A DNA stretch of 58,044 nucleotides from an uncultured Clostridia bacterium (GCA_947598585.1 CANQFK010000008.1:1-58044), one strand, 5' to 3'. Counted from the stretch's first letter, positions 44,591-53,938 are shown. Notes: generated by a model not told the origin, from the letters alone. Made by a program: numbers and translations.

Positions 44591-45058
44591 ATGAAGTGCA
44601 TATATTGCGGTTATACCGAAAGTAAGGTAATAGACAGTCGTGCGACAGATGATTTCACAAAGATCCGCAGAAGAAGAGAGTGTTTAAGTTGCGGAAAAAG
44701 GTTTACGACGTACGAAGTCATAGAGGTGACGCCCGTGCTTGTCATAAAAAACGACGGGACAAGGCAGCCGTTTGACAGAGCGAAGATCGAAGCCGGCGTT
44801 ATCAAAGCATGCGAAAAGCGTCCCGTTTCTGCTGCCGAAATAGAAGCGCTTGTTTCGTCGGTGGAAAAGCAAGTCGTCAATTTGATGGAACAGGAGATCC
44901 CGTCCTCGAAGATAGGCGAAATGGTCATGACCGAATTGAAGGAACTCGATGATGTGGCTTACATAAGATTTGCGTCGGTGTATAGGCAATTCAGAGATCT
45001 GACGACGTTCATGCAATTTATAAATGAATTCGAAAAGAAGGTTATAAAAGAAAAATAG
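44591..45058 (+). CDS. nrdR: Transcriptional repressor NrdR
   Basis: 155 residues. Zinc ribbon Cys3, Cys6, Cys31, Cys34, and ATP-cone VIKNDGTRQPFDRAKIEAGVIKAC. Represses ribonucleotide reductase genes when dATP is high. No nrd gene is in the window. The strong promoter suggests it also drives feoA-feoB-rluD, which begin three bases after the stop. Confidence 0.96.
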   Translation: MKCIYCGYTESKVIDSRATDDFTKIRRRRECLSCGKRFTTYEVIEVTPVLVIKNDGTRQPFDRAKIEAGVIKACEKRPVSAAEIEALVSSVEKQVVNLMEQEIPSSKIGEMVMTELKELDDVAYIRFASVYRQFRDLTTFMQFINEFEKKVIKEK

Positions 45059-45061
45059 CGA

Positions 45062-45286
45062 ATGACCTTGACCGATGCTAAGATAAATACCGTATATAAA
45101 ATATCCGAAGTTAAGGGCACGGCGCTCAAACGCCGCTTGCTGGATATGGGATTTACTCCCGACAGTCGCATCAAAGCAATGGGACTTGCTCCTTTGGGCG
45201 GGACCGTGTTGGTGAATATAAGAGGTATTTTGATAGCGCTTCGCAAAAACGCGACAGACAGCATCTTGGTTGAGGAAATTAAATGA
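45062..45286 (+). CDS. feoA: Ferrous iron transport accessory protein FeoA
   Basis: 74 residues, SH3-like fold: TVYKISEVKGTALKRRLLDMGFTPDSRIKAMGLAPLGGTVLVNIRG. Cytosolic partner of FeoB. No good ribosome site (the ATG is three bases after the nrdR stop), so coupling is likely. Overlaps feoB by four bases. Confidence 0.93.
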   Translation: MTLTDAKINTVYKISEVKGTALKRRLLDMGFTPDSRIKAMGLAPLGGTVLVNIRGILIALRKNATDSILVEEIK

Positions 45287-47370
45287 ATTTGACTTTCGCC
45301 CTGTGCGGCAATCCAAATGTAGGAAAAACAAGCCTTTTCAATCGTTTGACGCATTCGTCGCAGCATGTCGGCAATTGGCATGGCGTGACCGTCGGCAAGG
45401 CTGAAAAAAGAATAAACTTCGATGGGGATCAAATAGATATGATCGATTTGCCGGGACTATACAGCCTTTCGGTTTATTCTTATGAGGAAGGGATAGCCCG
45501 TGACGAAATATTGGCGTCAAAAAGCGATCTTATAATAAGCGTTTGCGAAGCAAGCAATTTGTCGCGCAATTTATATCTTACTTTGCAACTTCTCGAACTC
45601 AATATTCCCGTTATCGTGGTTGTCAATATGATAGATGAACTCGATAAGCGGGGCTTTGCTCTCGACGCGAAAAAACTCGGCGAAAGATTGCACGTTCCCG
45701 TGCTTATGACGAGCGCAAAATACAAATTCGACACGAGCGAACTTATAAGAGCGGGAAAACAATATCTTATAAATTACGATAACGAAAAAGTAAAATTGCC
45801 GTATCTGAATAAACTTCCTTTGAGGCAGATAGAGGAGATAATAGGCGATAACATAAAAGACAGCGGGTTCGATCCGCGTTACGCGTGCATAAAGACGCTT
45901 GAAAACGACGATTTCGTCATAGATAAATTAAACTTATCGTCAGAGCAAAAGAGTAGGATAAAAGCGCTCGGCGATAATCAAGCGTTGGTCGCAAAATGCA
46001 GATATGAATATATCGACCGCGTCACCGACGGCGTTATCGTAAAGAATAAAAAGCGTCGTAAAAGCAGCGATATAGTAGATGGTCTTGATAAGATAATGCT
46101 CAATAAATACCTTGCTTTGCCCATATTTTTGCTGATTATGTCAGGCATATTCTGGGTGACGTTTGGTTTTATAGGCAGTTTTTTGACCGATTGCCTCGAA
46201 AACGGCATAAATTATCTGTCGGAAGCGGTAAATGATATTTTGCTTACCGCCGCCTTCCCCGAGTGGTCGAGGGCTTTGATTTGCAACGGAATATTGCAGG
46301 GAGTCGGAGGAGTCTTTGCGTTTTTGCCGCAGATAATGATAATGTTTTTCTTCCTTGCTTTGCTTGAAGACAGCGGTTATATTTCGAGGGTGGCATTTAT
46401 GACCGACGGACTCTTCCGCAAGATAGGGCTGTCGGGCAGAGCGGTTTTCACCATGATCATGGGGCTGGGCTGTTCGGCTACCGCCGTAATGACCGCTCGC
46501 GGGCTCGAAGATGAAATGATGAGAAAAAAGACAGTGATCTTAACTCCGTTTATGTCTTGCAGCGCCAGACTTCCCGTATATACCGCGATAGCCGCCGCCT
46601 TTTTCACATCGGGCAACGTTCCGCTTATATTCGGATTGTACATTTTGGGAGCAACCATGGTCATTCTGCTCGCCGCGATAATGCAAAAGACGCCGCTGAA
46701 AAGCGGAGAAGCGTCGTTCGTCATGGAAATGCCTAAATACAGATTTCCGACCGCAACGAGGATAATACAGATATTGGCAAGTAACGCCAAAAATTTTATT
46801 GTCAAAGTCGGAACGATCGTCTTTGCTTTCAACGTTATAGTGTGGATACTCGGCAATTTTTCGCTTACGAGCGGCTATGTTATGATGGGCAGCGGCGAAA
46901 GCATTATGGAGCGTTTTGGCTCGTTTATTGCTCCCGTTTTCGCACCGTTGGGATTCGGCAATTGGAAAGCGGTCACCGCACTCATAAGCGGACTTGTTGC
47001 GAAAGAAGTCGTTATCTCGACCATAATGAGTTTGGGCGGAATGGAGATCTTTCCCGATCCGCTTGCGGCGATAAGTTTTATGGTGTATACTTTATTGTAT
47101 GTGCCGTGCATAGCGACGTTGAGCGCTGTACGAAAGGAGGCGGGGACAAAGTGGATGATCTTTGGCTTGATACTTCAACTTTCGACGGCGTATATGATAA
47201 CATTGGGCGTTCGCGCTGTAATTCTTGCCTTTAACGGAGGAGTTTTGCTCGGGATATCCGCGCTGACAGGTATAGCGTTGATCCTGATATCTATCGTATA
47301 TCTTACGGATCTTGTGTTCAAAAAGAAAAAATGCATTTGTTGTTCAGGCGAATGCGAAGGATGTAAATGA
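45283..47370 (+). CDS. feoB: Ferrous iron transporter FeoB
   Basis: 695 residues. N-terminal G domain: GNPNVGKTSLFN (G1), DLPGLYSL (G3), VVNMIDEL (G4 variant of NxxD). A helical GDI region follows, then two Gate domains with about ten membrane helices (MIMGLGCSATAVMTAR; CSARLPVY motif). The tail ends with a cysteine cluster (Cys684, 686, 687, 691, 694) on the cytosolic side, perhaps metal-sensing. Takes up Fe2+. Overlaps rluD by four bases. Confidence 0.96.
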   Translation: MNLTFALCGNPNVGKTSLFNRLTHSSQHVGNWHGVTVGKAEKRINFDGDQIDMIDLPGLYSLSVYSYEEGIARDEILASKSDLIISVCEASNLSRNLYLTLQLLELNIPVIVVVNMIDELDKRGFALDAKKLGERLHVPVLMTSAKYKFDTSELIRAGKQYLINYDNEKVKLPYLNKLPLRQIEEIIGDNIKDSGFDPRYACIKTLENDDFVIDKLNLSSEQKSRIKALGDNQALVAKCRYEYIDRVTDGVIVKNKKRRKSSDIVDGLDKIMLNKYLALPIFLLIMSGIFWVTFGFIGSFLTDCLENGINYLSEAVNDILLTAAFPEWSRALICNGILQGVGGVFAFLPQIMIMFFFLALLEDSGYISRVAFMTDGLFRKIGLSGRAVFTMIMGLGCSATAVMTARGLEDEMMRKKTVILTPFMSCSARLPVYTAIAAAFFTSGNVPLIFGLYILGATMVILLAAIMQKTPLKSGEASFVMEMPKYRFPTATRIIQILASNAKNFIVKVGTIVFAFNVIVWILGNFSLTSGYVMMGSGESIMERFGSFIAPVFAPLGFGNWKAVTALISGLVAKEVVISTIMSLGGMEIFPDPLAAISFMVYTLLYVPCIATLSAVRKEAGTKWMIFGLILQLSTAYMITLGVRAVILAFNGGVLLGISALTGIALILISIVYLTDLVFKKKKCICCSGECEGCK

Positions 47371-48200
47371 AGCTGAAATTAGTTGCAAAAGAGGATACCA
47401 TGCTTTTTACTTTGATATCTTCGTCCGCTCCCGTAGGCGCTTCCAAAGTAAAACAACTCATAAAGGACAGGGAGGCGAAGATAAACGGAGCGCGCGTATC
47501 CGAAAATATTTCGGTCAAAAGAGGCGATGAGGTGGAAGTCTTTATTCCCGACTCGTTTTTGGGCGATTCTCCTCGCATTTTTTACGAGGATAAGAACATT
47601 TGCATTGTGGATAAACCTATCCTCACCGAAGTTGTGCCTACGCTTACGGACATGCTCGCAAAGGAGCGCAAATTTGTCGAACCACTTCATAGGCTGGATC
47701 GCAATACCACGGGGCTGGTGGTTTTTGCGTTGAACGAAAACGCATACGCCGCTTTGAATGAAGCGTTTTACAGGCGAACCGTCGAAAAGCATTATATGGC
47801 GCTTATCGAGGGCAGGATAGAGCCCGGTGTATACACCGCATACCTATACAAGGACGCGCAAAATTCTCTTTGTCACATATCTTCTACGCCGAAAAAAGAT
47901 TATAAAAAGATCATTACGGGCATAAGCGAACTCGAAAAAAGGGGCGACATGACTTTGCTCGATATCGAATTGATTACGGGCAGAACGCATCAGATAAGGG
48001 CTCATCTCGCGTTCCTCGATCACCCCGTTCTCGGCGACGGAAAATACGGCGACAAGATCGTCAATAAAAAATACAATTTCAAATATCAGCAGCTATGCGC
48101 ATATAAGTTGATTTTTCATGGATTGAAAGGCGATATGAGCTATTTGAATGAAAAAGTTTTCCAATTAAAGCAAAATTTATTGACTAAAACCGATTTATAA
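47367..48200 (+). CDS. RluA/RluD-family pseudouridine synthase
   Basis: 277 residues. An N-terminal S4-like RNA-binding domain (about 20-65: APVGASKVKQLIKDREAKINGARV), then the synthase domain with HRLDRNTTGLVVF (catalytic Asp of the RLD motif), and LITGRTHQIRAHLAFLDHPVLGD. Converts uridines in rRNA to pseudouridine; the exact site cannot be assigned. Its coupling to feoB looks accidental (ATGA overlap). Confidence 0.9.
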   Translation: MKLKLVAKEDTMLFTLISSSAPVGASKVKQLIKDREAKINGARVSENISVKRGDEVEVFIPDSFLGDSPRIFYEDKNICIVDKPILTEVVPTLTDMLAKERKFVEPLHRLDRNTTGLVVFALNENAYAALNEAFYRRTVEKHYMALIEGRIEPGVYTAYLYKDAQNSLCHISSTPKKDYKKIITGISELEKRGDMTLLDIELITGRTHQIRAHLAFLDHPVLGDGKYGDKIVNKKYNFKYQQLCAYKLIFHGLKGDMSYLNEKVFQLKQNLLTKTDL

Positions 48201-48208
48201 TGTATACT
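48180..48208 (+). promoter_or_regulatory. Sigma-A promoter of the cyclophilin-like gene
   Basis: TTGACT (48180-48185), 17 bases, TATACT (48203-48208). Confidence 0.7.
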
Positions 48209-48239
48209 TAATGCAAATGATATTTTAACGCGAGGCATT

Positions 48240-49349
48240 ATGAAGAAAAGAAAAATATCTTACGATTTGACTGCCCAACAAAAGAAACAGTTAAAGCGTC
48301 AACAGGAAAATAAAGATAACAATGCAAAGGGCAACGAAACCGTTGCGATGACAGACGGGACCGAGGCGATCGATATGCAAAAGAGGAACAAAAAAAGCCT
48401 CATTATTTGCGTTTGCGCCGTCGCTCTTGCGGTGTTGATGATAGTTCTCGCCATCGGCTTGCCCGTGTGGATATCGTCCGAAACGGTGAACAATGACACG
48501 TTTTTAAATTGGAAAAACTTTAATTCCAAGGATCCGAACAATTTATTTACGTCGGACAACCCCAATCCCAATCCGCCCGCCAATCCCATAGCTACCGTGA
48601 CTCTTACGGGCGACGATAAGGCGGCGTTCAAGCAGGTTTTCGGTTCGGAGGAATTAAAGATAGATATCGAATTGTTCATAGACGACGCGAAGTATTCGGT
48701 CATGAACTTTATGTATCTTGCCGAAAGCAAATTTTACGACAATACTATCATTAACGATGTGAACAACCAGCACGCAATGTTCGGGGGATTTACGGGAACC
48801 ACCACAAATTCCAACAAAGCGCGCGAGGGTAGCATTGTTTACAATCTCAAAGGCTTCGAAGAACATATCAATTCCAATTACAATTCAAAAGATTTCAAGC
48901 TCGGATACAGATTGACTGCCGAAAGGAGCCGCAATCTTGCGTCGTCCTCGCAGAGCAATTTAGGTTATCTCGTTATGATCGCAGGTCCGTCGTCCTATTA
49001 CAGCACGTCTACTTCGTACATGCTGTTGACCGCCGAGAGCCAGAAGCTATTCTTCGGTGACGTAAACGACAATACGGGCTACAATATAGAATCGTATTTG
49101 TCCTGGATGGGCAGAGTGAGCCCCGAATATCTTGACGTTATCACAAAATTCAACGACGTTCAGGCTTCCGCAAACGGCAATTTCCTTTGCCCCGTAAACA
49201 CCATAAGGATCTCGTCGATAAGGACGAACCTTTCCGACGCAAAACGCAAGTATTTGTTGAATCATTTCGAGGAACTTATTTCGGACGGTCTTACATCGCA
49301 ATGGCGAGAGATCAACATGAGCGAATCGTATTATAAGTTCGATAATTAA
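48240..49349 (+). CDS. Membrane-anchored cyclophilin-like protein, active site degenerate
   Basis: 369 residues. A basic cytosolic N-terminus (about 1-50), one membrane helix (53-78), a Pro/Asn linker, then an extracytoplasmic domain. Residues 140-185 read like a cyclophilin core (NFMYLAESKFYDNTIINDV...MFGGF). Where cyclophilin A has F-H-R-V and the Q of FMCQGG, this protein has I171-N172-D173-V174 and Phe181, so the catalytic Arg and Gln are missing. It is therefore probably not an active prolyl isomerase but a binding or chaperone module. GCGAGG ribosome site. Assignment is by core pattern only. Confidence 0.65.
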   Translation: MKKRKISYDLTAQQKKQLKRQQENKDNNAKGNETVAMTDGTEAIDMQKRNKKSLIICVCAVALAVLMIVLAIGLPVWISSETVNNDTFLNWKNFNSKDPNNLFTSDNPNPNPPANPIATVTLTGDDKAAFKQVFGSEELKIDIELFIDDAKYSVMNFMYLAESKFYDNTIINDVNNQHAMFGGFTGTTTNSNKAREGSIVYNLKGFEEHINSNYNSKDFKLGYRLTAERSRNLASSSQSNLGYLVMIAGPSSYYSTSTSYMLLTAESQKLFFGDVNDNTGYNIESYLSWMGRVSPEYLDVITKFNDVQASANGNFLCPVNTIRISSIRTNLSDAKRKYLLNHFEELISDGLTSQWREINMSESYYKFDN

Positions 49350-49426
49350 ATTTTAAAAAACAACGTATAAAAAACGAAAAAATTACCGATTATTTGTTAT
49401 ATGACATTTAGGAGGTAATTTTTTTT

Positions 49427-50113
49427 ATGACAATAGGTTTAGTATTGCTTGCGGTGATCGCTATACTTATCTTTTTCGGACTGTCCGACAAATTTTTCAA
49501 AAACCTCGGAGTTGCGTCCTGGATAGGATTTTTGATAGCGCTTGCTCTTATTGTGGGAGCGGTCATTCCCAACATAACGATAGGCGGCTTTACCATGAAC
49601 CTCGGTGGCTTTATAGTGCCCATCATAGGCATGATAATCCTTGCCGCATTTATCGGTTGGAATTGGGATCTTGCCCGACTTGCTTTTGCCGAGATCTCGG
49701 TGGCGGCTGTTGCCGTTGCGACGCGCGTCCTCATTTTGCCCGATAATTCGGGAATGATCTTGGCGGCGTCCCTTATAGTGGGATTTGTGGGCGGAACCGT
49801 CGCTTATCTTATCGGCAGGTCGAGGCTAAGTACTCTTGCCGCCGTCATGGGAGGCGTCGTACTCGGCGATCTTATCGTCAACCTTATCTATGTTTACGGA
49901 ATAGGCGGTTATACGTTCTCCATGGGTACAAGGGGAGTGTTCGATTCGATAATCGTAGGTTGCGTGTTCGGCATACTTCTGTTGGAGGCGGTCGTTACCG
50001 CGCGCCGAGCGGCAAGCAACAAAAGAGTGGCGAATACGTCGATGAGCACCGAAAGCGGCGAAGATGTCAATAAGGACGATTTCGACGATTATTTCGACGA
50101 TACGATCTTATAG
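49427..50113 (+). CDS. Integral membrane protein, DUF1614-like
   Basis: 228 residues with about seven membrane helices and an acidic cytosolic tail (DDFDDYFDD). The helix/loop pattern (LDLIFFGLSD-type start, FTMNLGGFIVPII, YLIGRSRLSTLAAVMGGVVLGDLI) resembles DUF1614 proteins, which in Clostridia often lie near der, plsY and spoIVA. Role unknown; position hints at sporulation or the envelope. AGGAGG at the ribosome site is partly covered by an inverted repeat. Confidence 0.6.
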   Translation: MTIGLVLLAVIAILIFFGLSDKFFKNLGVASWIGFLIALALIVGAVIPNITIGGFTMNLGGFIVPIIGMIILAAFIGWNWDLARLAFAEISVAAVAVATRVLILPDNSGMILAASLIVGFVGGTVAYLIGRSRLSTLAAVMGGVVLGDLIVNLIYVYGIGGYTFSMGTRGVFDSIIVGCVFGILLLEAVVTARRAASNKRVANTSMSTESGEDVNKDDFDDYFDDTIL

Positions 50114-50135
50114 GATCATATCAAAAGCCACATCG

Positions 50136-50163
50136 AAAAACCGGGCATAAAGGCTCGGTTTTT
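50136..50163 (+). terminator. Rho-independent terminator before der
   Basis: AAAAACCGGGC (50136-50146), loop ATAAAG, GCTCGGTTTTT (50153-50163), 11 pairs including one G-T, with the T-run as part of the stem. Confidence 0.85.
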
Positions 50164-50272
50164 ACATATCCGAAATTCGGTATGAATTTTTGTTGGACAA
50201 AAGACCCCATGATATGTTACAATATTATATGATGATGATTTTCGACAGAAAAATCATTTTTTGGAGCATGAG

Positions 50273-51592
50273 ATGAGTAAACCGCTTGTAGCCGTAGTAG
50301 GCAGACCCAATGTGGGAAAATCAACATTTTTTAACCGAATTTGCGGGAAAAGGATTTCTATCGTAAAGGACGTACCGGGCGTTACGCGCGACCGCATTTA
50401 TGCCGACGCGGAATGGTGCGGATATACCTTTACTCTCATAGATACGGGCGGAATAGATTATGATTCCGACGACATAATGTATACTCATATAAGAAAGCAG
50501 GCAGAGGCAGCGGTGGAACTTGCCGACGTTATCCTCTTGTTTGTGGACGGCAAAGAGGGCTTGCTTGCCTCGGACAGGGATATAGCCGATTATCTCCGTA
50601 CATCAAAGAAACCCGTTATTCTTGTTGTAAATAAGCTGGATAACAACGAAACGGACAATGTTTACGATTTTTACGAACTCGGATTGGGAGTTCCCATGCC
50701 CATTTCGTCGGAGCAATCAATGGGGCTGGGCGATCTTCTCGACGAAGTCGTCAAGCATTTTGACAGGATAGAAGAAGAGGACTCGATAGGCATAAAGATA
50801 GCTGTCGTAGGTAAGCCTAATGTTGGTAAATCTTCGATAGTGAACAAGATACTCGGATACGAAAGAGTTATAGTCAGCGATATCGCAGGTACTACGCGCG
50901 ACGCTATCGACACTCCGCTTTCTCGCGGAGATAGGGAATATACCGTTATAGATACGGCGGGTTTAAGACGAAGAAGGGGAATAGAATATGATTCCGTCGA
51001 GAGTTATTCCGTTTTGAGATCGATTGCCGCCATAAAGCGCGCGGACGTCGTTTTGATAGTGTTCGACGCTTCGGACGAAATATCCGAACAAGATGTGCGC
51101 ATAGCGGGCATGGTGCATGAGGAATGTAAACCGAGCGTTATAGTTATGAACAAATGGGACACCGTCGAAAAGGACACTCACACTATCGAAAAGTTCAAAA
51201 AAGATCTTGACAACAAACTTGCCTTTATGAGTTATTACGAACCGATCTTTGTTTCGGCTCTTACGGGACAAAGAGTGGATAAGATATTCGACTATATCGA
51301 TAAGGTTTACGATAATGCGTCGAGACGTATCCCGACGGGGATCCTTAACGACGTTGTACGAGAGGCCGTAGCTGTAAACGAACCTCCCGCGCCGAGCGGA
51401 CGAAGGCTTAAAATTCTATATGCCACACAGGCTTCGGTTAATCCGCCCAAGATCGTGATATTCGTAAACGATGAAAAACTTTTGCATTTCTCTTACAGAA
51501 GATATATGGAAAACAGCATAAGAAAAGCGTTTGATTTTTCGGGCACTCCCATTCGTATCGTTTACAACAATAAAAACGAAAAGGAAGAATAA
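50273..51592 (+). CDS. der: Ribosome-assembly GTPase Der (EngA)
   Basis: 439 residues. Two tandem G domains: GRPNVGKST (10-18) and GKPNVGKSS (near residue 182), with VNKLD and MNKWD as G4 motifs, then a C-terminal KH-like domain. Needed for 50S subunit assembly. The ATG at 50273 has GGAG six bases upstream; a TTG twelve bases earlier is within the leader and rejected. Confidence 0.96.
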   Translation: MSKPLVAVVGRPNVGKSTFFNRICGKRISIVKDVPGVTRDRIYADAEWCGYTFTLIDTGGIDYDSDDIMYTHIRKQAEAAVELADVILLFVDGKEGLLASDRDIADYLRTSKKPVILVVNKLDNNETDNVYDFYELGLGVPMPISSEQSMGLGDLLDEVVKHFDRIEEEDSIGIKIAVVGKPNVGKSSIVNKILGYERVIVSDIAGTTRDAIDTPLSRGDREYTVIDTAGLRRRRGIEYDSVESYSVLRSIAAIKRADVVLIVFDASDEISEQDVRIAGMVHEECKPSVIVMNKWDTVEKDTHTIEKFKKDLDNKLAFMSYYEPIFVSALTGQRVDKIFDYIDKVYDNASRRIPTGILNDVVREAVAVNEPPAPSGRRLKILYATQASVNPPKIVIFVNDEKLLHFSYRRYMENSIRKAFDFSGTPIRIVYNNKNEKEE

Positions 51593-52260
51593 TGGTCTAT
51601 TATATTATTGCTACAATTGTAATTTGCTATCTTTTGGGCAATGTCAATAACGCCCTTATTATCAGCAAACTCAAAAAGCGCGATATTCGCGAATGCGGAA
51701 GCGGCAATCCGGGAGCAATGAATATGTTCCGTAACTATGGCTTTGGTTTTGGCTTGCTTACGCTTGTGCTGGACGCGCTAAAAGGTGTTTTGGCTTGTCT
51801 TATAGGCTGGTTTATCGTAGGTGGATTTTCGTTTACGGGGAGCATTCTCGGTAAATATATTGGCGCAATAAGCGTAATAATAGGTCATATCTTTCCCGTA
51901 TTCCTTAAATTCAAGGGCGGCAAGGGCATAGCCTCGACAATAGGCATTTGCTTTATGCTAAATCCGATAGTGGCTCTTATTTCTCTCGTTGTCGGCTTCA
52001 TATTTATATTGATAACCAAAATGGGAGCGGTCACGTCGTTCATCATAATAACTTTTCCGCTCGCGCTTGACGCTTATGCGCTCGCTACCGCCGATCTTAC
52101 GGCAAATCTGCCTTGTATTATAATCATATTCGCAATCTATATTATGACGCTTTGGGCTCATCGAACCAATCTTATGCGACTGTTTTCGGGCACGGAGAAT
52201 AAGACCGATCTGTTCAAAAAGCTGAAAGGAAAAATAAAAAAGAGCAAAAACAACGGTTAA
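51592..52260 (+). CDS. plsY: Acyl-phosphate:glycerol-3-phosphate acyltransferase PlsY
   Basis: 222 residues with seven membrane helices. GSGNPGAMNMFRNYG, FPVFLKFKGGKGIAS and the final WAHRTNLMRLFSGTENK are the three PlsY motifs. Acylates glycerol 3-phosphate at sn-1, the first phospholipid step. Overlaps der by one base. gpsA, usually next in Clostridia, is absent here. Confidence 0.95.
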   Translation: MVYYIIATIVICYLLGNVNNALIISKLKKRDIRECGSGNPGAMNMFRNYGFGFGLLTLVLDALKGVLACLIGWFIVGGFSFTGSILGKYIGAISVIIGHIFPVFLKFKGGKGIASTIGICFMLNPIVALISLVVGFIFILITKMGAVTSFIIITFPLALDAYALATADLTANLPCIIIIFAIYIMTLWAHRTNLMRLFSGTENKTDLFKKLKGKIKKSKNNG

Positions 52261-52274
52261 AAATAATTTTTATT

Positions 52275-52304
52275 TCATATCCCGAGCATTCTCGCATATA
52301 CATT
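52275..52304 (+). promoter_or_regulatory. Sigma-E-like promoter of spoIVA
   Basis: TCATATC (52275-52281) matches six of seven positions of the sigma-E -35 (KMATATT); 15 bases later TATACATT (52297-52304) matches six of eight of the -10 (CATACAMT). spoIVA is sigma-E dependent in Bacillus. Confidence 0.55.
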
Positions 52305-52335
52305 AGTATTAAATATTGGAGGATGCTTTTTATTT

Positions 52336-53817
52336 ATGGAAGAATTCGATATCTACAAGGATATTAGCGAACGCACGGGCGGAGATATTTATATTGGGGT
52401 AGTCGGACCTGTCCGTTCGGGAAAATCCACTTTTATTGCCAATTTTATGGAGAAATTGGTCCTTCCTAATATTACCGATGAAAATGTCAAAGCCAGAATG
52501 AAAGACGAATTGCCGCAGAGCGCTTCGGGAAAAACTATAATGACAACTCAACCCAAGTTCGTTCCTGCCGAAGCGGTCCCCGTTTCGCTTGCAGACAACG
52601 CTACTGTCAGAGTAAGGTTGGTAGATTGCGTCGGCTATATGATTGACGGCGCTACGGGACACATGGATGGTGATGTTATGAGAATGGTAAAGACTCCTTG
52701 GGACGACGCAGAGATCCCGTTTGAACAGGCTGCGGATATAGGGACCAAAAAGGTGATAACCGACCATTCCACGATAGGGATCGTTATGACAAGCGACGGT
52801 TCTATCGCTACCGAACTTCCGCGTAAAAGCTACGAAAAAGCGGAAGAGCGTGCCGTTGCCGAACTCAGCGGGCTGAATAAACCGTTTGTGGTCGTATTGA
52901 ACTCCACCGTCCCCGAAAGCGAAGAAACCAGAAAACTCGCGGCTTCTCTCGAAGAAAAGTATTCCGCGTCCGTTATTCCCTTGGACGTTTTGCATTTATC
53001 CGACGAAGATATCATTAAACTTTTCAAAACAATGCTGTTTGAATTTCCGTTGAGAGATATAGAACTTGAAATTAACCGTTGGATGCAAGCCCTTCCCATG
53101 GACAATGAAATTATAAACGAAATGATTTCGATCATAAAGTCCGAAAGCGAGGGAATGAAAAAAATGTGCGACTTCAATAAATTGAAGAATGCTTTCGAGG
53201 GACACGACCACTTCAAATCTTTCGATATCAATGATATACAACTCGGAAAGGGGAAGATCACCTATAATATCGAGGCGGATCCTCAATTGTTTTATCATGT
53301 GCTCAGTAACGAATGCGGCATGGAGCTCAATGACGACTTTGAACTCATGACAAAGATAAAAGAACTTGCGCAAGCGAAAAATCAATACGATAAGTTAAAG
53401 ACCGCGCTTGACGACGTAAAAGAGAACGGTTACGGCGTTGTATCTCCGTCGCTCGATGAGATGACATTGGAGGAGCCGCAGATAGTAAAACAGGGCAGCA
53501 GATACGGAGTGAAACTTCGTGCAACGGCGCCGTCGCTCCATATTATGCGTGTAGATATAGAATCCGAAGTAAGCCCCATCGTAGGGACCGAACAGCAGAG
53601 CGAAGAACTCGTCAAATCGTTGCTCGCGCAATTCGAGAATGATCCGAAAGGCATATGGCAAACCAATTTATTCGGCAAATCGCTCCATATGTTGGTCAAC
53701 GAGGGCTTGAACAATAAACTCACCGCAATGCCCGAGGACACTCAAAGAAAAATGCGCAGGACATTATCCCGTATAATAAACGAGGGCAAGGGCGGTATAA
53801 TCTGCATATTGTTGTAG
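52336..53817 (+). CDS. spoIVA: Spore coat morphogenetic ATPase SpoIVA
   Basis: 493 residues, the expected length. N-terminal GTPase-like domain with Walker A GPVRSGKS (24-31), polymerises on the forespore surface with ATP hydrolysis and forms the coat base. YDKLKTALDDVKENGYGVVSPSLDEM and the short hydrophobic C-terminus GGIICILL are typical of the protein. Starts after GGAGG (52318-52322) at a slightly long spacing, behind a sigma-E-like promoter. Confidence 0.97.
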   Translation: MEEFDIYKDISERTGGDIYIGVVGPVRSGKSTFIANFMEKLVLPNITDENVKARMKDELPQSASGKTIMTTQPKFVPAEAVPVSLADNATVRVRLVDCVGYMIDGATGHMDGDVMRMVKTPWDDAEIPFEQAADIGTKKVITDHSTIGIVMTSDGSIATELPRKSYEKAEERAVAELSGLNKPFVVVLNSTVPESEETRKLAASLEEKYSASVIPLDVLHLSDEDIIKLFKTMLFEFPLRDIELEINRWMQALPMDNEIINEMISIIKSESEGMKKMCDFNKLKNAFEGHDHFKSFDINDIQLGKGKITYNIEADPQLFYHVLSNECGMELNDDFELMTKIKELAQAKNQYDKLKTALDDVKENGYGVVSPSLDEMTLEEPQIVKQGSRYGVKLRATAPSLHIMRVDIESEVSPIVGTEQQSEELVKSLLAQFENDPKGIWQTNLFGKSLHMLVNEGLNNKLTAMPEDTQRKMRRTLSRIINEGKGGIICILL

Positions 53818-53901
53818 TTTTGTTCGTATGCGCACTATTGTGGCGCTGCCACCACTGTTTCTGTCAGACATAATCAGAGTATTTAATTTTAAAATACAAA
53901 C

Positions 53902-53938
53902 AGATCCGATAAGCAAATAGCCTGTCGGATCTTTTTTA
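53902..53938 (+). terminator. Rho-independent terminator after spoIVA
   Basis: AGATCCGA (53902-53909) pairs with TCGGATCT (53925-53932), then a T-run to 53938. A small GTGGC/GCCAC hairpin lies at 53840-53852. Otherwise 53818-53962 holds nothing I recognise. Confidence 0.8.
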
